DNA of 36,445 nt from Treponema sp. (lineage in GTDB: Bacteria > Spirochaetota > Spirochaetia > Treponematales > Treponemataceae): assembly GCA_016290335.1 (NCBI GenBank), contig JAEETM010000036.1:1-36445 (forward strand). The letters run 5' to 3'. The position numbers and the translations under genes were made by a program. Below are positions 8,770-19,275 of this stretch, one piece after another (the first letter of the stretch is position 1; the number at the start of each line of letters is the position of its first letter). The notes under the pieces are model-generated. The model was not told where the DNA came from, searched no databases, and saw only the letters and a program-made list of their open reading frames with translations.

Positions 8770-11685
8770 ATGGTTAAACAGATCACAAGAAAAAAGAATA
8801 ATTCTCATTCTAAAATCTCTTCAGTCATTTCTACTCTACTTGCCTTAGTTTGTATTTTATTAACAACCTCCTGCAAGTTATTCTTTGTAGATATAAAAAA
8901 ATACCTTAAGGATAATACAGAATTAGCCGCTGTAGATAAATGTCTTACAGAGCTGGATTCTTACTCAATAACAGATCCAAACGGCAAACAAGTTTACTGC
9001 ATATCTTCGAATGATGATTTTGTAATTAAGTTCAGGTTAAGAAATCCTCAAAACTATATTCTTACTCCAAGCGAACCAAGTAAATACCGCAGTACAGCTT
9101 CAACAGAATATCAAACAACAGATCCTTCTATAACAGTTTCTTTTGACAGTCTTTTTAAAGAAAATGTTGATTATCTCGAAGGAGATGCTTCCTATGTAAT
9201 ACTTACAGAAAAAACCTCCAATCCTACTTATGCATTAATTGAAATTGATAAAGACAGCTACTATCTTACACTTACCTACTCCAAAGATTTTCTGAATAAA
9301 ACAGAAATGGGGCATAATATATCACCAACAATACAGCTTAGACATCCAAAAACAAAGGTAGAGTTTGAAACCTATTCAGATTTGAAAATAGTCTGCAATT
9401 CAGCTCCACCGGCAGTTTATGGACCAATCGTATATCTGGATGAAAGCCAGAATAAATACGTTTTGCTGTTCAACATGCCAAAAAACGATGATTTAAAGGG
9501 TATTCATAAGGATATTTCTCATCTTTACATCAAATCAACAGGTTATGGAAAGAATCAGGATTTTGAATATAAATATAAAGTTGCAGTTGATGATAATGGT
9601 TATTTTACATTAAGCAAAGACTCTCAATCAATACCAGATACTTCCAAAGGGATTCCTCAAGATAATAACATCACCCCAACAGGAGCTGTTTTTACACCTG
9701 GCGATAATCCTGTTTATATTCCTCTAAATCAAGGGCTTACAACAAACGAAGTACTATATACCTTTACACTTGCAGATAACTGGAATCTTAAATCAACTCC
9801 GGCAGAAGCAAGCATAAGCTCAAAGAAGCTTGCAGAACCATATTTTACAGATTCTAAAGATATTCTTATTTCGAATGATACAAAAATTGCTCAGGACACA
9901 AAAAGTTCATTTGCAACCTTTAATCTTTATCCAGCACTACGTACCTATTGGTTTGAAGACCAGTCAACCGGCATTATCCAGAATAAGTACTATGTAAATG
10001 GAGAAGCAAAAAACTTTGAGTTCGATGAAACAAAGATAGACGAACCAAACTCATTAACTAATGTGGAACTTCTTAAAGACGAATTGCCAGATAGTGCACG
10101 AGTAAAAATAGACGGCGTGCAGACTGCCGATTTAGCAAGTACAAAAGAGGCCATTAATACAAAATGGAAATCAAAGAACTCAAATACAAGTAAGTGTACA
10201 ATTGAATACAGTGTATCTCAAATACAGGATGAAACGGATGCTGATGGTAATGAAATTACTACTCCACTCTTCTCCAGTTCCTTTGATTGTGAAGAATCTT
10301 CAGGTTCTCACCCTCAAAAACAAAAGCTGACAAATCAATCATCTAGACTTAATAACAGTGGAAACACTTTAAAATCTACAGGGCACTACACTCCTGTAGA
10401 ATTACCAGGCGGTAAGCTTAGATTAACAGTATACACACATAAAGTTGGATTTGCAGATTCGAATCCGGTTACATATGATTTTGAAGTTTTGCGTACACGC
10501 GTTTATGTTTCTGATAAAATAGACAGCAATGATGAAACCAATAATGGTAGTTCAAACTCTCATTTCAAGACAATTACACACGCAGCCAAAAAGCTTTCAA
10601 CCAAAGGTGATTCAGCAAATACAATCTATCTGGACAGCGATTTAACAGATAATATTGTTATTCCGGATGGAACCTACGTAAACATCACTCCTACAGCAGG
10701 AACCCGCACAATAACAGCAGGAACTGATGATACAGAAGGAAAGGTTCTCAAAATCGGAGATAATGCAACTGTAGTACTACAAAATCTTATTCTCCAGGAA
10801 GGCGACATAGAAGTTGGCGAGAACTCAAAGCTTTATTTGAATGATGTTAAGTTTATAGGAAAGACAGTTTCTAAATATGACGAAAGAAACAAAATCCACG
10901 TAGCTTCTACAGGTATAGTAATTCTTGGCGGCAATACAATTATTGATAGTGAAGATATCACAGTCGAAACAGACGAATTAGACGAAGAAGGTAATAAAAA
11001 ATCAGTACAAACAGCTAAAACCTATATCGCACTTGAAGAAGGCGGAAAAGTTCAACTTGGTAACAAAGACATAAATACACCATCTAAAGAATACACAGCA
11101 AAAGAACTCGTTGTTCTTCAGACAGTAAATGAAAATCCAACACTTAATACAATTCTTCTTGAAACAGAATATACTTCAAATACTCAGTATCGCCCACTTC
11201 AGTTGTCTTATAAAGATATTTATGACGATTTAACATCTGAAAATGATCCATACAAGCTGTTCAAGCTCAATAATGCAGGCTATTACATTGGTTTTGATGA
11301 AGCCCTGACAGGTAGTGCAACCGCCGGTCGTGGTCTTGTTAAGATTCCGGCAGTTAATATTACAGAACCTGAAGTTGGTGGATTTACTGTTATTCTTTCC
11401 GTAAATCAGAATGAAGCCACTAACCTTGAAACAATAAAGAATAATGATAAGATTACCTTTACATTAAAACGAAACGGTCAGTTATTTACTAAAGCTACAG
11501 GACTTAAGCTGGAACTTCGACTTGAAGGTGATGTTATTGAAAACAGCAAGAACAACCAGCAGTCTGTACAGGAACTTACAGTACCAACAACTTATCCATC
11601 TGGTTACTATACAATTTACGCTTACTTTACATACGACGGCATTACTTACTGCGAGCACTTTAATGTTTATATGGAGGCAGAATGA
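8770..11685 (+). CDS. Large lipoprotein, beta-helix lipoprotein family member 1
   Basis: The start is ATG 8770, six bases after GGAAGGAGGAT; a frame-compatible TTG at 8734 lacks this. The 971-residue product has a lipoprotein signal with lipobox LTTSC (Cys35). The first two thirds contain repeated beta-sandwich material (VEFETYSDLKIVCNSAPP, YVLLFNMPKNDD). From about residue 594 it switches to the family's beta-helix entry (SHFKTITHAAKKLS, then NTIYLDSDLTDN). The C-terminal part has GYYIGFDE near 837 and an Ig-like end (YTIYAYFTYDGITY). The longer N-terminal half distinguishes it from its paralogues. Function is unknown; a surface adhesin or binding protein is plausible. Its stop overlaps the next start. 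Confidence 0.82.
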   Translation: MVKQITRKKNNSHSKISSVISTLLALVCILLTTSCKLFFVDIKKYLKDNTELAAVDKCLTELDSYSITDPNGKQVYCISSNDDFVIKFRLRNPQNYILTPSEPSKYRSTASTEYQTTDPSITVSFDSLFKENVDYLEGDASYVILTEKTSNPTYALIEIDKDSYYLTLTYSKDFLNKTEMGHNISPTIQLRHPKTKVEFETYSDLKIVCNSAPPAVYGPIVYLDESQNKYVLLFNMPKNDDLKGIHKDISHLYIKSTGYGKNQDFEYKYKVAVDDNGYFTLSKDSQSIPDTSKGIPQDNNITPTGAVFTPGDNPVYIPLNQGLTTNEVLYTFTLADNWNLKSTPAEASISSKKLAEPYFTDSKDILISNDTKIAQDTKSSFATFNLYPALRTYWFEDQSTGIIQNKYYVNGEAKNFEFDETKIDEPNSLTNVELLKDELPDSARVKIDGVQTADLASTKEAINTKWKSKNSNTSKCTIEYSVSQIQDETDADGNEITTPLFSSSFDCEESSGSHPQKQKLTNQSSRLNNSGNTLKSTGHYTPVELPGGKLRLTVYTHKVGFADSNPVTYDFEVLRTRVYVSDKIDSNDETNNGSSNSHFKTITHAAKKLSTKGDSANTIYLDSDLTDNIVIPDGTYVNITPTAGTRTITAGTDDTEGKVLKIGDNATVVLQNLILQEGDIEVGENSKLYLNDVKFIGKTVSKYDERNKIHVASTGIVILGGNTIIDSEDITVETDELDEEGNKKSVQTAKTYIALEEGGKVQLGNKDINTPSKEYTAKELVVLQTVNENPTLNTILLETEYTSNTQYRPLQLSYKDIYDDLTSENDPYKLFKLNNAGYYIGFDEALTGSATAGRGLVKIPAVNITEPEVGGFTVILSVNQNEATNLETIKNNDKITFTLKRNGQLFTKATGLKLELRLEGDVIENSKNNQQSVQELTVPTTYPSGYYTIYAYFTYDGITYCEHFNVYMEAE

Positions 11686-14600
11686 TGAAAAAGATTCTTA
11701 ATAATCTCGCAGTCTTACTAAGTTCTCTTACATTATTATCTTTCTGCCTTACCAGCTGTAAATCGTTCTTTAACAACAATCAAAAGAATGAAGTTAATTT
11801 CGTTGATATTGTTGTACAAAGCGATTCATACGCCGGCATAAATGATTCTCAAAATAATTCAGCCAGAACAGCTTCTGTTGTAAAACCAGATAATGTTTAT
11901 TATGTTGTAACAGCTTACGGAACAGATACAACAGAAAAACAACTGGATCCAGTTACACAAGATGAACCCGTTGTTGGAGTTGAACTTACCTATCATCTTG
12001 AGCTGGAGTCTGGTTTCTGGACTTTTGAAGTTTACGGCTATGAGAACAAGGAAAAAGCAACCAGTAAAGCTAATGCTATTCTCTATGGAAAAACTACAGA
12101 GCCTATAACCTGTAATGGCGGACGTTATTATAAACAGATTCCTGTTGCTTTTACTAAAAAAGGCAACGGCAGCGTAAAGCTTGAAATTGATGCTTCGAAA
12201 GTTACAATAGACAAACTGAAAATCTCCGGTACAGGAATTGCCCTTGACGATGATAAATACGAAAAAAAAGATGGTAAAATCATAATTGAAAAGGACAATC
12301 TTAAATCAGGTACTTATAATGCAAAAATGGATTTCTACACAAATGATGTTCTGCTCTACTCTACAGAAGAAATAATAAACATAACTGATAATCTTGTAGT
12401 TGAGAATTGGATTTACAGTGGTGGAAAAGACTATTTAGTAAGAATAGATGAGGAAGACTCTATTTCTGCAGCAGCATTTATACTCACACCTGAACTTATA
12501 ACCAAAAATAAAAATAATTACTGTTATGTAGCAGAATCAAAAGCATACATGGAACAGGCATTCACAAGTGTAAAAACTCCTGCTGATTCAAATACTGGTT
12601 CTGGAACTGCACCTTATAAAACCCTGCAGGCTGCCTTTAACAGGACAATGGCTTTAAATACCGAGTTCAAAAACGCAGAAAAACAGCAGCGTGAGTTTAT
12701 AATATATGTTGCAGGAACTGTCGCCGGTGCTAATACTTCTACAACAACTACACATATTGAAAATGACAACGGAGATTCTTATAAGCTTTCTATCATAAAA
12801 TATGGTTCAAGCGACACTAAGCCAACAATAACCGGCAATATTTCAATCGGCCAGAACATACCTACAACAATTTCTTCAATTTCAATGGACGGTTTAACCT
12901 CCAATTCAAAGCTTACACTAAGCAACTGTACGCTTTCAGGAAAAGCTCCATTTGAAATTACAAACGTTTCTGATGAATCTGTAATTACAAATACAATAAT
13001 TGGTTCTGCAAGTTCTTCAAGCAATATAACCTTTACAAACAGTACAGTAACAATTTCAAATACAAAAAATCACGGCATTTATGCAAAAGACTTTACGTCA
13101 AATCATACACTTCTTAATATGAGCTGTAATTCAACTTTAACGAATGACAGATTCACATTTATGCCAGATACCTTTATTATTCAAGATTCTAATGGAACAG
13201 AAAATGGTAAAATTACACTAAGAAAAGTTGCTGTATCTGCAAATAATGACTTTACGCTTAAAAACAGCAGTAATATTTCGCTTTCAAATATTACTATAAG
13301 TGTTCCTAAAATTATAACCGAAAACATTTTGGGAACTTCAATTGATTCTTCAACCTTCACAATTTCTGGTACAGACTGCTTTGATTTTAAAGACAGCCAG
13401 ATTGACTTTACAAGTACAAAGCTTAATGGAACTCTAAAAATATCAGGAACTGCAACAGAAACAAATGCTCAGCGAAAAGTAACCTTCTCAAAAAGTGGTA
13501 CAGTAGCTTCAGCAATTTCTGGAAACGGAATAACAGTAAGTAATTCAACTGTAGAGTTTACAGACTCCAGTTCCATTACTTCCAGCGGCATCATTACCTT
13601 TGAAAACAACAGTAAAATTAAGTTAAATAACTCTGCAAAAATAGATAATACAACTACATCAATTAATATAAGTAATTGTACTACAGAAATAGATAAAGCA
13701 ACCTTAAATGTAAACAAGATAACAGCAGGTGATTCTACAGCAAGCGGCGCTACAAAATCTGACAATCTGACAATAAACGAATCTACTGTTACTACAGAAA
13801 AAGAAGGTCAACTTACATTCAATTCAAGTAATGTCTCTATTACTAAATCTACAATAAATGGACCAATATTTGTTTCAAATGATAATCTGACACTTGAAGA
13901 TACAACACTTAACGGAGATATAGGTAAAGCAGCTGTCGATAATTCTCCGGCAGACGGTATTGATACAGACTCTAAAGTTATTCTTGCCGGTACTACTGTT
14001 CTTCCTTCATATACATCTGGAAGTAAAGTATATAACAGAACAATTTATGTTGAAGATAAAGCAATTCTTTATACAAAGAATCTGCCGGCAAAAGAGGCTT
14101 CACCTGCAACAATTGCAACTATAAGTGCACTCTACCCTACTAAAGACGAAGTTATTCTTGTTAATCTTAATAATGATAACAAAGAAATTGACTATGACAA
14201 TACCTTTATTGTGAGCGGTGCTGCAAGTTCTACTCCAATCGATGAAAGATTCAAGCTTGATTCGGCCGGATACTATCTTGATTATCGTGTTCCTACAGGC
14301 GATACAATACGTAAAGGTGTAATAAAAGAAAGCTCTGTAGAATTAATTTTACCTGAAACCGGCGGATTTACATTAGAAATTGCCGAAAATGATAATATAA
14401 CAGTAGATGCTAATGGACATATTGTAATTAGTAAGGATAATCTTGCTGATACACCAATAAAAGTTATTATTAAGAACAGCTCAAAAGAAATTGTTGATGC
14501 CAATATAACTTACCAGCTTTACCGCGAAGCAACACCAATTGGTAGTTCTGTAACAAGTACAGCAAATCCTGAAGGAATTACAATCTCTGGCGAAAGAATT

Positions 14601-14717
14601 GAACAGGAATTGCAGTTTGCTTCAAAGGTTACATATTTCCTTAAGGTTACGTTTACAGATAATGTTGCTAAACTGCTTTATTCAGATTTGTTCATTGTAG
14701 ATATAGTAAAGGATTAA
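11682..14717 (+). CDS. Large lipoprotein, beta-helix lipoprotein family member 2
   Basis: Two adjacent ATGs (11682 and 11685) overlap the previous stop; GGAGG at 11673-11677 fits the second slightly better. The roughly 1011-residue product has lipobox CLTSC (Cys25 or 26). A family module near residue 163 reads GSVKLEIDASKVTIDKLKIS and ends with NLVVENW. The beta-helix entry at about 307 (GSGTAPYKTLQAAFNRT) leads to FIIYVAGTV. A long central stretch of short Ser/Thr/Asn-rich rungs (LTLSNCTLSG, ITFTNSTVTIS, GITVSNSTVEF) looks like a right-handed parallel beta-helix. GYYLDY near 862 and an Ig-like end domain close the protein. Probably surface-exposed; ligand unknown. Confidence 0.82.
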   Translation: MMKKILNNLAVLLSSLTLLSFCLTSCKSFFNNNQKNEVNFVDIVVQSDSYAGINDSQNNSARTASVVKPDNVYYVVTAYGTDTTEKQLDPVTQDEPVVGVELTYHLELESGFWTFEVYGYENKEKATSKANAILYGKTTEPITCNGGRYYKQIPVAFTKKGNGSVKLEIDASKVTIDKLKISGTGIALDDDKYEKKDGKIIIEKDNLKSGTYNAKMDFYTNDVLLYSTEEIINITDNLVVENWIYSGGKDYLVRIDEEDSISAAAFILTPELITKNKNNYCYVAESKAYMEQAFTSVKTPADSNTGSGTAPYKTLQAAFNRTMALNTEFKNAEKQQREFIIYVAGTVAGANTSTTTTHIENDNGDSYKLSIIKYGSSDTKPTITGNISIGQNIPTTISSISMDGLTSNSKLTLSNCTLSGKAPFEITNVSDESVITNTIIGSASSSSNITFTNSTVTISNTKNHGIYAKDFTSNHTLLNMSCNSTLTNDRFTFMPDTFIIQDSNGTENGKITLRKVAVSANNDFTLKNSSNISLSNITISVPKIITENILGTSIDSSTFTISGTDCFDFKDSQIDFTSTKLNGTLKISGTATETNAQRKVTFSKSGTVASAISGNGITVSNSTVEFTDSSSITSSGIITFENNSKIKLNNSAKIDNTTTSINISNCTTEIDKATLNVNKITAGDSTASGATKSDNLTINESTVTTEKEGQLTFNSSNVSITKSTINGPIFVSNDNLTLEDTTLNGDIGKAAVDNSPADGIDTDSKVILAGTTVLPSYTSGSKVYNRTIYVEDKAILYTKNLPAKEASPATIATISALYPTKDEVILVNLNNDNKEIDYDNTFIVSGAASSTPIDERFKLDSAGYYLDYRVPTGDTIRKGVIKESSVELILPETGGFTLEIAENDNITVDANGHIVISKDNLADTPIKVIIKNSSKEIVDANITYQLYREATPIGSSVTSTANPEGITISGERIEQELQFASKVTYFLKVTFTDNVAKLLYSDLFIVDIVKD

Positions 14718-14730
14718 GAGAAGGAGGTGA

Positions 14731-17112
14731 ATGTTTTTTATGAATAGAAAATCAAAAATTAAACATATTCTCATTGCTTCTCTTATTCTTGCTGTTGTTG
14801 GTCTTACTGCTGGATGTAAACATAATCTTACAGACAACAATAATTCTTCTGCAGAATCTTCTGTTAAGTATGTAGTTTTAAAACTCAATCTGGGATTGTC
14901 GGGTCGTCAGGCCTCCCCTTCACTTGATGCAGATGTCTTAAGTAATCTGCATTTTAAAGTAACTGCAAAAAATCACACAACTAAAAAAACAGCAACAACA
15001 GTTAATGATGCAGATTTTTTTGTGCACAATCAGGGAAGTACAAATCCGTATGAATACAAAATAAAGCTTGATTCGGGTATTGACTGGGATGTAACAGTAA
15101 CAGGCTATTATGGAAATCCATCTGAAGGAATTGAAATCTTGAAAGGTGAAAAATTGGTATCTGTCCAGGCAAACGGAAGTTATTTTGAAGAAATAGAATT
15201 ATTCTTTATTACTGCCAATTCTGGAAATGTTGATTTGGAAATTGATGTTACTGCTGTACCAGAAATTACTAATCTTAAAATATCACAAGGTAATACAAAC
15301 TTAAATGGAACTTATACAGTAACTACAGAAGCAGATGGAAAACGAATAATTCACATTACACCTGATAATCCAATTAGCGCAGGAAACTATAATCCAATAC
15401 TTTCTTTCTGTAATACAGATGATGTAACCATTATTTCCATACCGGAAACAATTACAGTTACAAAGAATATGACAACAAAATATTGGATTTCTCCTGCACA
15501 GAATCAATCTAACGCTCCAAGAAATCCATTCTTATCTGCCCCTGATTCAAATGGATATTCTACCTTTGTATTAACTCATGAACTTATATCACAATCATTA
15601 AATACAATATTTTATATTAGTAGTACAGGAAAACCGGGCAATTCTGGAAATGATTATTCAAGCCCGTTAGATAAAATTGAAAATGTATTTAAGCGAATAA
15701 ATGCAATTAATAACAATGATTATGGCCCGGCAAGTAATGACAGTGATTTTGAACAGCATTTCCAGCGCAATTTCATCATTTTTGTAACAGGAACTGCTGT
15801 AGCTCCTGGTACATCAGCTGCCCCATTAACAGCCGATCACCCGCTTAATCTTTCTATATATCCGATTGGAACATCATCAGTTCCCGTTACTAATTACTTT
15901 AAGATTGGACGTAATATAAATCTTACAATGGAAAGCCTTACTTTTAATAATGCATTTACCTGCGATGACAATAGTACAGTACAGGCACAAAATATTACCT
16001 TTGGAAAGCAAATATATGTTGGACATGACCCTGCTAATGATACTACTGATGAAATACATAATACTGTAAGGTTTTCAATGACAGACTGCGGAGTTGGAAC
16101 TGCAGCTTACTGTTATGCAAGTACCGATGGTCTGGAAAAATGCTTAATAACTGCAACAAATTGTACATTTAGTAATTCATTAACAAATAAAGGCGGAAAT
16201 GTTATCGCTACAGATACAAATATTGAAAGAAACTATTCCGGTTCTGGCAACTCTTCCTTAATTCTTATTACATCAGATAACAACTCTGAAAGTAATTACA
16301 TAAAAGGCTCTGTATCACTTGATGATTCCTCTTCTGCAATTATCAGGAACGCAAAAATTGGTGAAGGAGTTAGCCAAAATACAACCTATTCAATAAATAT
16401 TAAGAACACATCTTCTGCGATACTCGAAAATGTAGAAATAACAAAGAGCATAGATGCACAATCATCTATTACATTCCTTGGAAATACACACTTTACTGGA
16501 AGCATTTCATCTACATCTTCTTATGTAGTTTCATTAAAACAGGGTGTTGTACTAAAAATTGGAGATATGGACACAGGAACCTCAAAGCTGGCCGCAATAA
16601 AAGTTGCTACAGCTTCTTCAAGTATTCCTATAACTCCAAATCTTCCTGTAATTCAGGCAATAGACGGACAGGAAGCAACACAAGCTCAAATAAACCGCTT
16701 TGAGCTTCATAACCCAGGCTATCATCTTGGTTATGATGCAGCAACAAAAAAAGGTATTGCAAAGCTTTCCTGGGGACAGATACAGGAACCAACCTTTGGT
16801 GGATGTACAATCAGCTTTGGTGAAGGAAGCAACATAACTTCTGGTGATGATGATATTCTGATATTAGCAAGAGGAGACAATCCTCAGGCTATAACAGTAA
16901 AAGCTTCCGATAGTGCTGGCACACCACTTGTTATCAAGTGTGTAAAACAATACCTTGGAAACACAGTTATTTCATCAACACCTGAATCAACTACATTAAA
17001 AGCTCAAACAATATCATTCCAGCGTTCAATAAAAGAGACTTACGGATTAGAAATAACCTTCATATATAACGAAATAGAATACAGTGAAATGTTTACTGTA
17101 AAAATACAATAG
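14731..17112 (+). CDS. Large lipoprotein, beta-helix lipoprotein family member 3
   Basis: A strong AAGGAGGT (14721-14728) precedes two in-frame ATGs, 14731 (very close) and 14740 (12 bases after GGAGG); the true start is uncertain by three codons. The roughly 793-residue protein has lipobox LTAGC (Cys29). The shared module appears near residue 165 (GNVDLEIDVTAVPEITNLKI, then ITVTKNMTTKYW). The beta-helix entry is at about 307 (DYSSPLDKIENVFKRINAI, then FIIFVTGTA). The C-terminal signature FELHNPGYHLGYDAATKKG is at about 660-680, and an Ig-like end (YGLEITFIYNEIEY) follows. It lies 13 bp after the previous gene. Function is unknown. Confidence 0.82.
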   Translation: MFFMNRKSKIKHILIASLILAVVGLTAGCKHNLTDNNNSSAESSVKYVVLKLNLGLSGRQASPSLDADVLSNLHFKVTAKNHTTKKTATTVNDADFFVHNQGSTNPYEYKIKLDSGIDWDVTVTGYYGNPSEGIEILKGEKLVSVQANGSYFEEIELFFITANSGNVDLEIDVTAVPEITNLKISQGNTNLNGTYTVTTEADGKRIIHITPDNPISAGNYNPILSFCNTDDVTIISIPETITVTKNMTTKYWISPAQNQSNAPRNPFLSAPDSNGYSTFVLTHELISQSLNTIFYISSTGKPGNSGNDYSSPLDKIENVFKRINAINNNDYGPASNDSDFEQHFQRNFIIFVTGTAVAPGTSAAPLTADHPLNLSIYPIGTSSVPVTNYFKIGRNINLTMESLTFNNAFTCDDNSTVQAQNITFGKQIYVGHDPANDTTDEIHNTVRFSMTDCGVGTAAYCYASTDGLEKCLITATNCTFSNSLTNKGGNVIATDTNIERNYSGSGNSSLILITSDNNSESNYIKGSVSLDDSSSAIIRNAKIGEGVSQNTTYSINIKNTSSAILENVEITKSIDAQSSITFLGNTHFTGSISSTSSYVVSLKQGVVLKIGDMDTGTSKLAAIKVATASSSIPITPNLPVIQAIDGQEATQAQINRFELHNPGYHLGYDAATKKGIAKLSWGQIQEPTFGGCTISFGEGSNITSGDDDILILARGDNPQAITVKASDSAGTPLVIKCVKQYLGNTVISSTPESTTLKAQTISFQRSIKETYGLEITFIYNEIEYSEMFTVKIQ

Positions 17113-17121
17113 GAGCAGAAG

Positions 17122-19275
17122 ATGACAATAAAAATGAAAAAACTTGCAAAAATCATTTTATTCTCTTGTTTGTCAATTAGTGCGCTGTCATTTTCTGCCT
17201 GCAGTTTTCAAACAGACTCTCACTATGCAACTGTTACTGTTCTGGTAAGAAATAATGAGTTTACATCTCAAAGCACAGAAACAACAACCAGTTTAGCATC
17301 AGAAAGAACGGCAACTCCAGTTTTACCATCTTCAATTACATATTCACTGACTGCAACTGAAATTTTAAATGGTTCAACCACATCCACCCCTAGATCATAC
17401 ACTTCAAACCATTCCGAAACACAAGCGGACAGTACTTTTCCAGTAGAAAAAAAATATATGCTGAAGCTTCCTGAAGGAAGATGGAAGATTACAGCTACAG
17501 GAAAAAACGCAGACAGTCAGGAAATATTATCTGGTACAGGCAGAGAATTTGATGTTGCCGCAGATGGTAAGTATACAGAAATTGTCCCTGTATATTTTAT
17601 TGCAAATAACGGAACTGGAAGCATAAATCTTTCAATTACAACAACAGGCACAAATATTGACCACTTAGTTATTTCTGGCACAGGCAACGGATACGAGCAA
17701 CTCGTTTTAGACAACACCTACAACGTTGTTAATGGTGTAATAAGTATTAATGCTTCAAACATTTCAGCAGGCACTTATCACCCTACTCTAACCTTCTACA
17801 ACAGCGACGACACCATAGTTACAATTATCAAAGAAACCTTTAATATTCGAAAGAATATGACTACCGATAAATGGTTCAAAAGCGGTTATGCCCTATATCT
17901 GAAAGAAAAAACAGGTACAACAAACCGCGAAGCCGATTTTATTCTTACACAGACAATAATTGATACTCTTGAAAACGATACCTTCTATGTAAAAGGCACT
18001 GGAGCTCAAAGTTTATTAATCTCCGGTACTGGAAATGATGAAGCAAATGACGGTACACGCCTTGCCCCTTACCTTACATTAAATGCCGCAATTGCCCGTA
18101 TAAATGAGCTGAACAATGATAATTACGATGCACATACAGCCGCAGCCACTGCACACACTGCACATGACATCAAGAGCTTTACAATCTTCTGCGATGGCAA
18201 TATTGGAAGCGAACCAGTTCCTCTTACAATACAACCACAGCATAATCTCACCCTTACAATAGAACGAATTGAAGATTCTGCTTCTTCAACAATTACAACT
18301 TCGTTGTTTACATTTGGTGGTAATCAGACAACAAACATTACAATCAAAGATATAGACCTTAAAGGCAACCTCAAACTGGATTATGGGAACCTCACCCTTG
18401 ATTCTGTAAGAGTTCTTCCTTTTGATACAGATACTTCAAAGGGCTTGCTCACTTATAACGGTGGGCAGCTTACAATAGGTGGCAACACAAGCTTTGCAAG
18501 CGGAATAACTCTGAATGCTCCAAATAAGAAAATCTATCTTGAAAGTTCAATCACTGCTGCCACACAAACAAAAATCAGAACAGGTACAAATGGTACAGGT
18601 TATACTGAATCTAGTGTAATTCTGGAAGGAACCGGCACAGAATCTGATCAAAGTTCTCACATTGATGTTTCTACAGCTGATTTGACTAAGTTCCTCTGGG
18701 AAAATTCTTCTCCACTTTCCGGCGATTCCGCTTATTATGCACTCAGATTAAAAGATGTAGAAGGTAAACAAAAGGCTGTTCTTGGAAATACCGGTTTTGA
18801 AATCACATCTATTCCTATTCATTCTGATATAAGCTTTGTGCTTACTGACTATACAGAATCTGGCAGTACACTAACCACTACTCCACCAACCTACGAATAC
18901 GAAATTACAGGATATAACAGTAGTGATGATGGTATTACCGGTTCAATTACAATTAAAATGTATGTACAGAAAGGCAGCACAAAGCTCAAGCTTGGAAATA
19001 ATACAATATCAGGAAGCACAGTTTCGTTTGAATCAATATCACTAACTCTTTACGGCGGTAACGAAACACCTATTGCACCAACTGCAGATCATCCCTGTAC
19101 AACAGCAACTTTGACAGACACTTCCAGCGAACCAGGCATTGACTACACAGTAGTTACGCTTACTGCCACCAATATACGCCCGGGAACTTATTCATTAAAG
19201 ATGAGTGCCATTATTGACGGCATTCCATACTCTCAGCAATCAGCAGCAATTTATGCTTCTTTAGGAGACAACTGA
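17122..19275 (+). CDS. Large lipoprotein, beta-helix lipoprotein family member 4
   Basis: ATG 17122 has AGGAG six bases upstream. The 717-residue product has lipobox FSACS with Cys27. The family module is near residue 163 (GSINLSITTTGTNIDHLVIS, then FNIRKNMTTDKWFKSG). The beta-helix entry is at about 310 (RLAPYLTLNAAIARINELN, then FTIFCDGNI). The helix part is short (LTIERIEDS, ITIKDIDLKGNL, LTLDSVRVLPF). The NPGYY signature of the paralogues is replaced by a divergent SGDSAYYALRLKD. The Ig-like end (YSLKMSAIIDGIPY) is kept. The stop TGA overlaps the next ATG by one base, implying coupled translation with the giant lipoprotein. Confidence 0.82.
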   Translation: MTIKMKKLAKIILFSCLSISALSFSACSFQTDSHYATVTVLVRNNEFTSQSTETTTSLASERTATPVLPSSITYSLTATEILNGSTTSTPRSYTSNHSETQADSTFPVEKKYMLKLPEGRWKITATGKNADSQEILSGTGREFDVAADGKYTEIVPVYFIANNGTGSINLSITTTGTNIDHLVISGTGNGYEQLVLDNTYNVVNGVISINASNISAGTYHPTLTFYNSDDTIVTIIKETFNIRKNMTTDKWFKSGYALYLKEKTGTTNREADFILTQTIIDTLENDTFYVKGTGAQSLLISGTGNDEANDGTRLAPYLTLNAAIARINELNNDNYDAHTAAATAHTAHDIKSFTIFCDGNIGSEPVPLTIQPQHNLTLTIERIEDSASSTITTSLFTFGGNQTTNITIKDIDLKGNLKLDYGNLTLDSVRVLPFDTDTSKGLLTYNGGQLTIGGNTSFASGITLNAPNKKIYLESSITAATQTKIRTGTNGTGYTESSVILEGTGTESDQSSHIDVSTADLTKFLWENSSPLSGDSAYYALRLKDVEGKQKAVLGNTGFEITSIPIHSDISFVLTDYTESGSTLTTTPPTYEYEITGYNSSDDGITGSITIKMYVQKGSTKLKLGNNTISGSTVSFESISLTLYGGNETPIAPTADHPCTTATLTDTSSEPGIDYTVVTLTATNIRPGTYSLKMSAIIDGIPYSQQSAAIYASLGDN